From Bremerella sp. TYQ1 (GTDB lineage: Bacteria > Planctomycetota > Planctomycetia > Pirellulales > Pirellulaceae), in assembly GCF_020150455.1 (NCBI RefSeq), contig NZ_CP083740.1, positions 3,038,001-3,102,000 of the forward strand: a stretch of 64,000 nucleotides of DNA, read 5' to 3'. The notes beneath the pieces are model-generated. The model was not told the DNA's origin, searched no databases, and was given only the letters and a program-made list of their open reading frames with translations. Positions 47,716 to 57,375 of the stretch are shown here, one piece after another; within the stretch, counting starts at the first letter, position 1; each line of letters opens with the position of its first letter. A program made the position numbers and the translations under genes.

Positions 47716-48195
47716 ATGATTTCTGTTCGCGTTGCCACGACGGCTGAGGCGTCTCTTGTGGTCGAGATTCGTGAACGCTGCTTTGCGTCGGTCCGTGACG
47801 TTTATCGTCCCATTTCGGATCGCCAAGCCAATCCCTTATCGCTTCCAAGGGAACGACTCGATGCCATTGCTTCAATCAACAAAATCGATGCTGGCGTGAT
47901 CGGCTTGTACAACACAGAAAAGACTCTCCGCGTGATTGGTCTTGGTGTGCTTCCCACATATCGCCGGCAAGGCATCGCTCGGCAATTGCTCCAGTTCGCA
48001 GAACAAATCGCCAAAAGCCGTGAACAAGATACGATCGAATTGTCGACAATCGCTGAGACAGGCAATCACGAGTGGTTTCAGCAACAAGGCTTTTCGGTCA
48101 TCGAACGTCGTGTCGCCGATTGGTGCCTAGGGCCATGTGGTGAAACGGTTCATGAACTCGAAATGCGAAGAGGTCTATCGCCCGGGCTAGCGTAG
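47716..48195 (+). CDS. GNAT-family N-acetyltransferase
   Basis: 159 residues from the ATG at 47716 (MISVRVATTAEAS); a GTG at 47692 is in frame but lies in the repeat. GNAT fold: the N-terminal beta-alpha start, then RVIGLGVLPTYRRQGIARQL with the acetyl-CoA-binding R-R-Q-G-I-A loop, and a C-terminal ETGNHEWFQQQGFSVIERR typical of motif B. Substrate unknown. It is flanked by the inverted repeat upstream and by a copy of the previous gene's end downstream, so it may have arrived by insertion or duplication. Confidence 0.85.
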   Translation: MISVRVATTAEASLVVEIRERCFASVRDVYRPISDRQANPLSLPRERLDAIASINKIDAGVIGLYNTEKTLRVIGLGVLPTYRRQGIARQLLQFAEQIAKSREQDTIELSTIAETGNHEWFQQQGFSVIERRVADWCLGPCGETVHELEMRRGLSPGLA

Positions 48196-48211
48196 CTATC
48201 CTTACGCTCGT

Positions 48212-48245
48212 TGGCCAGACTCGATCTCCCGATTGTTGATTACCC
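48212..48245 (+). pseudogene. Copied 3' fragment of the upstream hypothetical gene
   Basis: 34 bases matching 47457-47490, inside the end of the 47165-47524 gene, with 32 identities. No open frame is kept. The GNAT gene and the inverted repeat lie between the two copies. Confidence 0.6.
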
Positions 48246-48347
48246 GTTACGCGTGAAGCGATGGAGAAAACTCTCTGCGTCCGCATAGCGGACCCTACGG
48301 TAAGATTCGCCTACGTGGGCATAGGCTTGGCGCCGTGCGGGTAGGTT

Positions 48348-49310
48348 TTACTTTTCGAGGTATTGCTTGGCCAGCAGCAACGCGCCCTGCACGACGACTG
48401 CTTCGCCGAGTTGGGCGGGGACGATTTCGTAGCTTTGGGCCAGCGGTGGGAAGACGTACCGGGCGACGTTTTCTTTGAGAGGGATCAGGAAGCGATCTTC
48501 CGGCATCATGGATACCCCGCCGCCAATGACGACCACTTCCGGGGCCATCAATGTCATCATTTGGGCGATGGCCCAGCCGAGCGTTTCGACGGCGTCGTCC
48601 AACACAATCTTGCACATGCCGCTGCCGTCGATCGCCGCTTTGACAATGTCTTGCGTCGTCAGCGCGTCAAGGTTTCCGTCGCAGCGAGCCAGAATCGCGC
48701 GGTAGTCGTCCTCTTGATCCTCCGGTTCGATTCGGCTCATCCAGTCCCGCAGCTGGTTCGCAATACCAAATCCGCTCGATTCGGCTTCCACGGTATCGTC
48801 CGCATCTTTATAAGCCACCCCAGGACGCAGATGACCGATCTCGGCGAATGCAGGCCGCGACGTTCCGATCAAGTTTCCATCGACGACGTACCCGCCGCCA
48901 ATGCCACTGCCGACGGTGACGTAGAACGAACTTTGCTTCCCCTTCCCTGCCCCCAGCGTTGCTTCGGCGAGGGCGGCCGTGTCGCAGTCGTTGCGAATGA
49001 TCGTTGGCAGGCCGAACTGATCGCGGCACCAATGGGCCAGCGGAAATTGATCCCAACCTTCGACTTGATGGCTGGTGGTGATGATGCCGGTCTTCGCATT
49101 CAAGGGACCACCGAACCCAATGCCCATCGCGTCGACTTCGTGCTGCGACTGAAGCGAATGAATCATCGCTTCCAGTTGCTCGCGAATCCCTTCCGCGCCA
49201 CGGGTTGGGTCGATCGTTTCCCGCAACGAACAGATCGGTTGCAGCTGCTCGGTTTCGGCTAACGTGGCTTGCAGCTTGGTCCCGCCGATTTCAACGCCGA
49301 TGACGTTCAT
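48348..49310 (-). CDS. ROK-family sugar kinase
   Basis: 320 residues. ATP-binding VIGVEIGGTKLQATLAE at the start, GIGFGGPLN, NDCDTAALAEATLGAG with the catalytic Asp, the ROK signature region VGSGIGGGYVVDG, then FAEIGHLRPG and VVVIGGGVS. ROK kinases usually follow the GH box with a zinc site (CxCGxxGC); here that stretch reads VAYKDADDTVEAESSG with no cysteine, so the structural zinc seems absent. It phosphorylates an unknown sugar. Its start overlaps the stop of the SIS-domain gene (ATGA), so the two are coupled, which suggests that one makes or uses the other's sugar phosphate. Confidence 0.9.
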   Translation of the reverse strand: MNVIGVEIGGTKLQATLAETEQLQPICSLRETIDPTRGAEGIREQLEAMIHSLQSQHEVDAMGIGFGGPLNAKTGIITTSHQVEGWDQFPLAHWCRDQFGLPTIIRNDCDTAALAEATLGAGKGKQSSFYVTVGSGIGGGYVVDGNLIGTSRPAFAEIGHLRPGVAYKDADDTVEAESSGFGIANQLRDWMSRIEPEDQEDDYRAILARCDGNLDALTTQDIVKAAIDGSGMCKIVLDDAVETLGWAIAQMMTLMAPEVVVIGGGVSMMPEDRFLIPLKENVARYVFPPLAQSYEIVPAQLGEAVVVQGALLLAKQYLEK

Positions 49311-49915
49311 TTGGCGTAGCGGCCTTCATCGTTGATGCGGGCAAAGACGTCGTTCAGCACCCAGTGGAAGATGGCCAGGTGAATGCTTTCGACCATGCCC
49401 ATGTCGTCCAGCGGAACGTGGAAGCTGTGCTGAGCCATGTCGCGCAGCTTGCCGCCGCCGTAGCCGGTCAGGCCAAGCGTTTTCAGGCCATGACGATTCG
49501 ACCAATCGACCGCCTTCAAAATGTTTTCGCTGTTGCCGCTACCGCTGATCGCCAGGACGACGTCCCCTTCCTGGCCGTAGTTCATCACTTGCTGGAGGAA
49601 GACCTGGTCGTAGCCGATATCGTTGCCGACGGCCATGATCCAGCCGACATTGTCGGTCAGGCTGAGCACTTTCAACCGACGCAGCGATTCGTCGCCGAGA
49701 TCGGACTCGCGAAGGGAGCTTTTGCCGAAGTCTTCGGCCATGTGACTGGCATTACAGCCACTGCCGCCGTTGCCGAAGATGTAAACGAACTTGCCGTTTT
49801 GGTAAGCTTCGTAGACGAGATCGGCCCACTGGGTGATCTGCGATTGATCGAGCTTGTCGAGTTCGGCTTTGAAGCGATCGATGTACGCCGCGATGTCGAG
49901 CGATGCTCCGAGCAT
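49307..49915 (-). CDS. SIS-domain sugar isomerase (GmhA-like)
   Basis: 202 residues with one SIS domain: YIFGNGGSGCNASHMAEDFGK, then AISGSGNSENILKAVDW and the C-terminal ESIHLAIFHWVLND with the His and Glu used by sedoheptulose-7-phosphate isomerase. This points to GmhA-type chemistry (sedoheptulose 7-phosphate to heptose 7-phosphate), although the exact substrate is not proven. First gene of the pair with the ROK kinase; such kinase-isomerase pairs occur in heptose or amino-sugar routes. Confidence 0.9.
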   Translation of the reverse strand: MLGASLDIAAYIDRFKAELDKLDQSQITQWADLVYEAYQNGKFVYIFGNGGSGCNASHMAEDFGKSSLRESDLGDESLRRLKVLSLTDNVGWIMAVGNDIGYDQVFLQQVMNYGQEGDVVLAISGSGNSENILKAVDWSNRHGLKTLGLTGYGGGKLRDMAQHSFHVPLDDMGMVESIHLAIFHWVLNDVFARINDEGRYAK

Positions 49916-49999
49916 TTTATTGCTGTCCTTATCTTTATCGGGATGACCGGTGGAATTTGTTGGGGATGACGCGACTAGGCATGGGCTGCGTGCTGACCA

Positions 50000-51340
50000 T
50001 TAAACGGTTTCCGCTTCGTTCTCCAACGTTTCCGATCGCGGGTGATAAAACAGGGCCACCGGAAGCATGATGAAGAGGGTGAATGCAAACAGGTAACAAC
50101 GAGGCATGCTTCCCCAAAGCAGAACCTGATCGAAGACGGAATACAAGAACCCTGACAGGAAGATGGCCAGCCAGTTGGCTCGCGACATCTCCGCGATGAC
50201 TTGGCCCTTTTGATCTTCGGGGGCTTTCGCTTGCAGGTAGACTTGGATCGGAACGGAAAACATTCCGGTGAAAACGCCAAGCAAAATCAGCACCGGAAGA
50301 CTTCCCCACAGACCGAGCATGTGGCCATGATCGCCGCCGGGGGTGGCCATTAAACCAAGACAAAACAAGATGCCCCAAGCCCCAATCTGAACCAAACGAA
50401 ATTCGATTTTGCCGCTGGAAAGCACGCCGGCCAGCATGCAGCCGATGCCGATGCCCAGCCCGATCGCTCCGCCAAGCCAACTGGTTTGGGTATCGCTGAG
50501 TTGCAGTTGCACTTTGCCGAGCGAGTTGACGGCTTGTTGCACGATACCGGCCGTCAGCCAGAACATGCACGACGCCAGCAACGCCTTCAAGATCGAACGA
50601 TCCTGCATGAACAGTTGCCGGGTCTTCTTCGGTATACCAGCCGCTTGCCAGGTGAATTTGGCATCGGGGGTGGCTCTGGGGGTGCGGCGAATGGGAATCG
50701 TAGTCAGCGTTCCGATGACCGCCACAACGACACACACGAGCGAAGCAATCCATAGGTTGCCTGACAGGGTATCTCGCAAAATACCGGCGAGGACCGTTCC
50801 GAAAATGATCGCCAGGAACGTGGTCATCAGGAACACGCCGTTGACTTTCGGCAGATCGCGGCCGTGGAACAGCTCTGGCAGAATGCCATACTTGGCCGGG
50901 GCGAACAGCGTGCTTTGAAAGCCCATGAACGCTAACACGAGCATTAGGCCGGTCATGCCGAGTTGGTCGTACCAGAAGAAAGCGGCGACGCCGAGCGCCA
51001 TGGCCACGATCTCGAGCACTTTCGACACGCGGATGATGAACGTTTTGCTGAACTTGTCGGCCAGAAATCCGGTCGGTCCGGCGAACAGCACAAAGGGCGC
51101 CGCGAAGACAATCATCGCGAGCCCTTGATAGTCGGTTTCGTCTTTCCCCTGCAATGCCTGGTTAACGGCAACCAGCAGCAGCAACTGCTTGAAGATGTTG
51201 TCGTTGAACGCCCCGAAGAACTGGGTAGCCGTAGTTGCCCAGAACGAGGAGTCGCCTGAGAGTCGCTCAGGAATCACCTCGCCCAGAGAGCCCTCCGTGG
51301 GGGATTCGTACGAATTAGAAGTCGCGTCCATGGAAGGCAT
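50000..51340 (-). CDS. MFS transporter, LplT-like
   Basis: 446 residues with about twelve membrane helices. The segment FWATTATQFFGAFNDNIFKQ before the first helix and TGFLADKFSKTFIIRVSK in the first loop match the lysophospholipid transporter (LplT) branch of the major facilitator superfamily, in which a partner acyltransferase reacylates the lipid. No Aas-type acyltransferase is fused or adjacent. Start at the ATG at 51340 or nine bases later at 51331. A role in lysophospholipid flipping is inferred. Confidence 0.85.
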   Translation of the reverse strand: MPSMDATSNSYESPTEGSLGEVIPERLSGDSSFWATTATQFFGAFNDNIFKQLLLLVAVNQALQGKDETDYQGLAMIVFAAPFVLFAGPTGFLADKFSKTFIIRVSKVLEIVAMALGVAAFFWYDQLGMTGLMLVLAFMGFQSTLFAPAKYGILPELFHGRDLPKVNGVFLMTTFLAIIFGTVLAGILRDTLSGNLWIASLVCVVVAVIGTLTTIPIRRTPRATPDAKFTWQAAGIPKKTRQLFMQDRSILKALLASCMFWLTAGIVQQAVNSLGKVQLQLSDTQTSWLGGAIGLGIGIGCMLAGVLSSGKIEFRLVQIGAWGILFCLGLMATPGGDHGHMLGLWGSLPVLILLGVFTGMFSVPIQVYLQAKAPEDQKGQVIAEMSRANWLAIFLSGFLYSVFDQVLLWGSMPRCYLFAFTLFIMLPVALFYHPRSETLENEAETV

Positions 51341-51381
51341 TATCGACGTTTCGCGGGAATGATCCTAGGCGAGTGCGCATA

Positions 51382-51411
51382 GAAAACGCGGCGAAACAGG
51401 CTCACCGCGTT
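51382..51411 (-). terminator. Probable terminator of the methyltransferase gene
   Basis: AACGCGG and CCGCGTT (51385-51391 and 51405-51411) form a stem with a 13-base loop. On the minus strand it is followed by TTTTC, a short but usable T run, 40 bases beyond the methyltransferase stop. Confidence 0.6.
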
Positions 51412-51449
51412 AGATTTTCTGGAAGTTTTTAGGTAACGCCGACCAGCGT

Positions 51450-52229
51450 TTACTTGGTCAGCACGACCAAGCCACCACGATCGACGGCACTGTTGACCAC
51501 TTTGAAGAGTCGCTTAAGCGTATGCAAACGGGCACCAAACGTCCAAAGGCCACTTCCGATGCGGCCGATCATTCCGCCTCGCTGCGAAGCGAGCGACTGC
51601 GGTTTAGTACGCATCAGCATGTTCATGACGTCGCGAGGAAACGGGAAGTAGCGGGCCTTCGAGTACCCAATTTCCGCACCGATTTGCATGATGTGCGAAG
51701 GAGGCATATCCTTTTCGGTCACGCCATATTCTTCCACCGCGTGGATAGAATCCTCGTGCTTTGAATGCCCTTTGCCAGGCTCGTGAGTGACGACAACTCC
51801 GCCAGGCTTAAGAGCGCGAAAGACAGCTTCCAATGCCAAGCGTTCATCTTCCGCATGATGAAGCGAATCGAAGAAGCAGGCACCGTCGAACTCGTTTTCG
51901 TAGGCCATCGATTCATAGTCGCTGACGACGAAGTTCGCCGAATGGGCTTCGTAACGCTGCTTGTTAATAATGGCCGACTTGATCATGTCGGGGGCAATAT
52001 CTTGACCGACGACTTCGTAGCCCATTTTGGCTAGAAAGCAGGAAGTCCAACCAGTCCCACAGCCCAGATCCAAAACCCGGCCAGGCGGATCATGCAGAAG
52101 CATCCGCATCATGCCCAAATCGGCAAACAAGTGCCCTGCACCTGTGTCGGAAAACGGCTTGTTCTCGGCATGTTCCTTACGGCCATCCGACAGGGCGCTC
52201 AAATAGGTCAGTTCGCCAGCTTTAGGCAT
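51450..52229 (-). CDS. Class I SAM-dependent methyltransferase
   Basis: 259 residues. Rossmann-type core with motif I RVLDLGCGTGWTSCFLAK, acidic turn VGQDIAPDMIKSA, motif II-like DGACFFDSLHHAEDE and ALKPGGVVVTHEPG. Type 11/25 methyltransferase; substrate unknown. The C-terminal 60 residues (LASQRGGMIGRIGSG) are basic and amphipathic and may contact a membrane or glycolipid. It is alone in its transcript, with a terminator beyond it. Confidence 0.9.
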   Translation of the reverse strand: MPKAGELTYLSALSDGRKEHAENKPFSDTGAGHLFADLGMMRMLLHDPPGRVLDLGCGTGWTSCFLAKMGYEVVGQDIAPDMIKSAIINKQRYEAHSANFVVSDYESMAYENEFDGACFFDSLHHAEDERLALEAVFRALKPGGVVVTHEPGKGHSKHEDSIHAVEEYGVTEKDMPPSHIMQIGAEIGYSKARYFPFPRDVMNMLMRTKPQSLASQRGGMIGRIGSGLWTFGARLHTLKRLFKVVNSAVDRGGLVVLTK

Positions 52230-52436
52230 GGATCTATCCGTAAATTCGTAAGCAATCGTCTAGGGTGATACCGCCGCCGTATCGTGGAATGGCTGCTAGC
52301 ATTCGCAGCATGGGATACGGCCCACAAAGGGTACGAGAATCGGCCGCCACAGGACAAGATCAGTTTGATCGGCAATCGCTTGAGATAGACGCCGAAGGAA
52401 ACAAGCTATTCGCATTTGCTTTGCAGATTAAGCCCT

Positions 52437-52783
52437 TTAAAGAATGGGCGTCTCGCAGCCAGGACAACACCTCTTGTCGTCGCGGAGCCTCATTTTGCGT
52501 GGCTTGAAACTATTCGTTCCGCAATACCAAAGCGACTCGCCACAGTGGGGCATTTCACCTTGGGAATACAGTACCACTCTGTCACGACAGATGAAATGAT
52601 AATCGGAATGCCAAAGAAACAGCTGATGGCCGCTACACCAGCAAACGTTGAGTTTAGGCTGCCAAGTAGTACTGCCATTCCCACGGCAGGCAAAAACATT
52701 GCCATGGTCACGAGCGAACGAACTTGAGCGGCACGCACTAAATTGAGATGAAGTACCTGAGCATCGATCCACTTGTTCATCAT
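52437..52783 (-). pseudogene. Frameshifted membrane protein with C-terminal zinc ribbon
   Basis: In one frame, from the ATG at 52783 (MMNKWIDAQVLHLNL), the product has two membrane helices (LVTMAMFLPAVGMAVLLGSL, CFFGIPIIISSVVTEWY) and ends soon after VKCP. In the frame shifted by one base, from the CCCC at 52547-52550, the text continues HCGESLWYCGTN and then KRCCPGCETPIL. Joined, these give CPHCG...CCPGC, a regular zinc ribbon. One C is missing from the run, by mutation, sequencing error or programmed slippage. Without the shift the ribbon is lost. Confidence 0.6.
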
Positions 52784-52863
52784 CAAACTCGCCGAGAGGT
52801 ATGTCGCCGTTTAGAACGGTATTCGCTTCGTCCCAGTGAATATTTGACCTATGTAACCGCGCA

Positions 52864-52897
52864 TAAAAAACGCGGCCACCACTGGGTACCGCGTTTC
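52864..52897 (-). terminator. Rho-independent terminator of thiC
   Basis: AAACGCGG and CCGCGTTT (52868-52875 and 52889-52896) form an eight-pair stem with a 13-base loop. On the minus strand the stem runs into six T. It lies about 65 bases beyond the thiC stop. Confidence 0.85.
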
Positions 52898-52961
52898 CTG
52901 ATTACCTGCTAATACCCTTCCACTGAAGCGAATTCACTTGGGGAAGGTGACCGAAAAGGGC

Positions 52962-54314
<1,353 letters not shown>

Positions 54315-54469
54315 TCAGGCCGCCGGCCTGTTTCGTGTGACGCGGTTTGGTCGTAACCGCTGATTTTTTAAAGGCTTTCGCTCAACGATTCATGGTATCG
54401 AGTCCCCCTACCGTGTCAATCTGGCAGAGGGGCCTTCCGGGGGGCGAAACCCCGGTTTTAGACCCAAAA

Positions 54470-55819
54470 TCATAGGGTTTTCAGATACTCGAGCAGCGAT
54501 CCTTTTTCCGCTTCGCTCAGCACGCTGGGGAAGTCGTGTCCTGCGGCGCTCTTGCCGAAGCGAGAAGTATCGAACACCTCACGTCGATCGATCGAAGAAA
54601 GCCCCTTGGGAACTTCCTCCAACACATCGACCGAAATGCCCATCTGCTCGTGGTCGTAATCCAAGTTCTTCCAGCGCCAAACCTTTGGCCGCTGCTCGGG
54701 ATGCAGCAAGTGCCAGAGCGTCGGCACCGATCCGTTATGCAGATACGGAGCCGATGCCCAGATGCCATCCAGCGGTGGGGCGACATAGCCAGCGGGATCG
54801 GCGATCAGGCCTTTCTGTTCACCATAGGTATTGAACCAGCTCTTGCCATATCCTTCGCGATGCTCTGGCGTCAGCGAATCGAGCCGGGCCCGATCGGTCT
54901 TAATCACGTCGATCGAAACCATCTGCTCAGGATACTCCGCGTTGTCGCCATAAGTCCCGTGGCATTCGCTGCAATGATTGTTAAATACAATCCGCCCCTG
55001 GTCCGCTTTGTCCGTATCGATCTTTCCTGGGTACTTCGGTGGCTCAAGCGAACTTAAATAGGCATACACGTCGCGGAAATCTTCTTCACGGTCGCGGAAC
55101 GCTTTGGCTTTGTTCTCTTTCACCAACGTGAACTGCAGCAGTCCACGATGCCCTTTCGGGGCGAAACCATCGAGGTAGATATTCTCTTTCTTCGAGAAAT
55201 GCCACCATGGCGGCGGCTCCATGTCGTGATGCAGCATCTTCGGAAAGCTGGCCCCAGGGACCATGTTCAAATCGGCATCCCGCAGAGAAAGCAGCGCCAC
55301 GCCAAAATTCACGGCGTTGGTGGTCCCCTTATTGTTGCCCATCGGAAAGACAAGCGAACTGTAGTCGGTCGGCACCAGCTTTTTGCCCATCAGTGCTTTC
55401 GCTAGGCGAATTTCGTCCGTGATGCCGGCGAAGTCAAACCGATTGTTGGGCAGGCCAGGAATCGGTTTTCCATCAACTTGGCCCCCATGGCACGAGAAGC
55501 AGTTGAGCGTCCAGTTTCCTTTCCTATCGACAACGTACTGCAGCGGTTTGGTCGGATCTTCAGGCCGCCCTGTAAGGCCATACCGCTCGAACGCCATCTG
55601 TCGGCGCTCGTCGGGGGTGGCTTGTTCCGCTTGCTCACGTAACTCCTTGGGCCAGATCTTCCAAACGTTGTCGAACGTTTCCTGGTCGAAATAAGGAGGC
55701 AAGTAAGGCGTATCGATCAGATGCTGATAGCCAGCCTGGGGATCGCCGGTGGGCGTTTCCGCAACCGACACGACCGGCACGGCGAGAACCATCAGCAATA
55801 CGAAAAGACGCTCGATCAT
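54470..55819 (-). CDS. Secreted di-haem c-type cytochrome (peroxidase-like)
   Basis: 449 residues from the ATG at 55819; the frame from 55846 adds nine residues before the signal peptide (MIERLFVLLMVLAVPVVSVA). Two haem c sites are seen: NCFSCHGGQVDG near residue 100 and HCSECHGTYGD near residue 290, and SAPYLHNGSVPTLWHLL near 370 holds a motif of cytochrome c peroxidase/MauG relatives and cytochrome subunits of planctomycete and bacterial oxidases. It would be matured by the System II proteins encoded at 9-15 kb. Electron partners and substrate are unknown. Confidence 0.88.
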   Translation of the reverse strand: MIERLFVLLMVLAVPVVSVAETPTGDPQAGYQHLIDTPYLPPYFDQETFDNVWKIWPKELREQAEQATPDERRQMAFERYGLTGRPEDPTKPLQYVVDRKGNWTLNCFSCHGGQVDGKPIPGLPNNRFDFAGITDEIRLAKALMGKKLVPTDYSSLVFPMGNNKGTTNAVNFGVALLSLRDADLNMVPGASFPKMLHHDMEPPPWWHFSKKENIYLDGFAPKGHRGLLQFTLVKENKAKAFRDREEDFRDVYAYLSSLEPPKYPGKIDTDKADQGRIVFNNHCSECHGTYGDNAEYPEQMVSIDVIKTDRARLDSLTPEHREGYGKSWFNTYGEQKGLIADPAGYVAPPLDGIWASAPYLHNGSVPTLWHLLHPEQRPKVWRWKNLDYDHEQMGISVDVLEEVPKGLSSIDRREVFDTSRFGKSAAGHDFPSVLSEAEKGSLLEYLKTL

Positions 55820-55853
55820 GAATCCATTAAAACCAATTTCAAACATTGGGTGC

Positions 55854-55877
55854 CATGCTCACATCCGCGTGGGCATG
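55854..55877. repeat. Dispersed 24-base repeat, second copy
   Basis: Exact reverse complement of 39588-39611. Nearly palindromic, begins and ends with catg. It lies between the cytochrome gene start and the flavoprotein gene. Confidence 0.7.
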
Positions 55878-55997
55878 TCCGAAAGAAGTCCGCGGCCCTG
55901 GTGAAAACCGCAAAGGGCTTTCTCTGGCAACGATGCCCTTGATTATAGGAAAGCAGGCAATTGGGGGGCCAGTCACCTCTGCGGTCCCCTTGCCAGC

Positions 55998-57296
55998 ATG
56001 ACGCTGGGGCTCCACATTACAGGGCAACAGGGGAGAAATTGCTTGAACGAACTGAATGCGTCCGAACATGCCGATGTGGCCATTGTGGGTGGTGGTGCGG
56101 CCGGATTGCTGGCCGCCATCTGGGCAGGCCGGACCGAACCGAAGCGACGTATCGTCATTTTGGATGGTGCTAAACGGTTGGGGGCGAAGATCTTGATCGC
56201 CGGGGGCGGCCGTTGCAATGTGACCAACGAGAAAGTCACCCCCAAAGACTTCTGGGGCAGTTCTCCGAACGCGATCAAAAAGGTGCTCGGTCGATTAACA
56301 CAGCCGCAAACGATCGAATTCTTCGCCGAACTAGGCGTCAAGCTGAAGCGAGAACCGACCGGAAAACTGTTTCCTACGACTGATAAAGCCAAAACCGTTC
56401 TGGAAGCCTTGCTGGGTGAGGTCGAGCGGCTGGGAATTGAGATCTGCCTGGGGCATCGTGTCGAGAACATCAAAGCGGTAACCAATGATTCTGGCGAAAC
56501 CACGTTCGAGGTGGTCGGTCCCTGGGGACACTTGGTCAGCCCACGACTTGTTCTGGCGACGGGGGGGAAGAGTGTTCCCAAGACCGGAAGCGATGGACAT
56601 GGGCTGGAACTGGCCAAGCGATTAGGGCACGAGATCACCTCAACTATTTATCCCGCACTCGTTCCTTTGCAACTGACCGACGGCGCACCACTGACGCGTC
56701 TTTCCGGAATTGCCCTGCCGGCGCGACTGCAGCTGAGTGAAACGAGCGGCAAGCGGATCGAGACCATTTCAGGCGATTTGCTGCTGACCCACAAAGGGCT
56801 TTCCGGCCCTGCGGTGCTGGACATGAGCCGCCACTGGATTGCTGCCTCGGCAGATAGGGCCGTTCGTCTGACGGCCAACTGGTTGCCAGAGACCGACGAA
56901 GAAACGGTTCAAGCCGATCTGCTGGACCTCGGCAAGCGTTCTGTGCGGGCCTATCTTCGCGAACGTCTGCCGGATCGCTTGGCGGAGTTGCTGTTGGAAG
57001 TCGCGGAAGTGCCCTTGGATCAAACAGGCGTCGACTTGACGAAGCACCAGCGAAAGAACCTGGTCACGGCTGTTTGTAGCTTTCCACTGGATGTTCAAGG
57101 AACGCTGGGATTCAAAGTGGCCGAAGTCACGGCCGGTGGTGTGCCCCTTTCGCAGATCGACTTGAAGACGATGCAATCTCGCTTGGTCCCGGGGCTGCAC
57201 TTTTGCGGTGAGATCTGCGATGTCGACGGACGCATTGGTGGCTTCAACTTTCAATGGGCATGGTCCAGCGGCTACGTCGCAGGCGTTTCTGTTTAA
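55998..57296 (+). CDS. FAD-dependent oxidoreductase, HI0933 family
   Basis: 432 residues. N-terminal dinucleotide fold DVAIVGGGAAGLLAAIWAGR, then AKILIAGGGRCNVTNEK, the signature of the HI0933/YhiN-like flavoproteins, LATGGKSVPKTGSDGHG and the C-terminal FCGEICDVDGRIGGFNFQWA. The reaction is not known for most members; some relatives (BaiN) reduce bile acids. The ATG at 55998 has no clear ribosome site, whereas the TTG at 56043 has GGGGAG upstream and gives the usual short N-terminus (NELNASEHADVAIV); the true start may be that one. Confidence 0.9.
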   Translation: MTLGLHITGQQGRNCLNELNASEHADVAIVGGGAAGLLAAIWAGRTEPKRRIVILDGAKRLGAKILIAGGGRCNVTNEKVTPKDFWGSSPNAIKKVLGRLTQPQTIEFFAELGVKLKREPTGKLFPTTDKAKTVLEALLGEVERLGIEICLGHRVENIKAVTNDSGETTFEVVGPWGHLVSPRLVLATGGKSVPKTGSDGHGLELAKRLGHEITSTIYPALVPLQLTDGAPLTRLSGIALPARLQLSETSGKRIETISGDLLLTHKGLSGPAVLDMSRHWIAASADRAVRLTANWLPETDEETVQADLLDLGKRSVRAYLRERLPDRLAELLLEVAEVPLDQTGVDLTKHQRKNLVTAVCSFPLDVQGTLGFKVAEVTAGGVPLSQIDLKTMQSRLVPGLHFCGEICDVDGRIGGFNFQWAWSSGYVAGVSV

Positions 57297-57375
57297 ATTC
57301 CCGGTGACGCAGGACGTTGGTAGTCGATAGAATAGGTGGATTCCCCGTCGATTTGCTGCCTGAGGACCTCCACTG

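Noticed and set aside
48363..49262. 299-codon plus-strand frame
   Set aside because: Antisense to the ROK kinase gene.
54437..54456. Terminator downstream of the di-haem cytochrome gene
   Set aside because: A G/C-rich stem (CCGGGG...) is present but no T run follows on the minus strand, so I did not list it.
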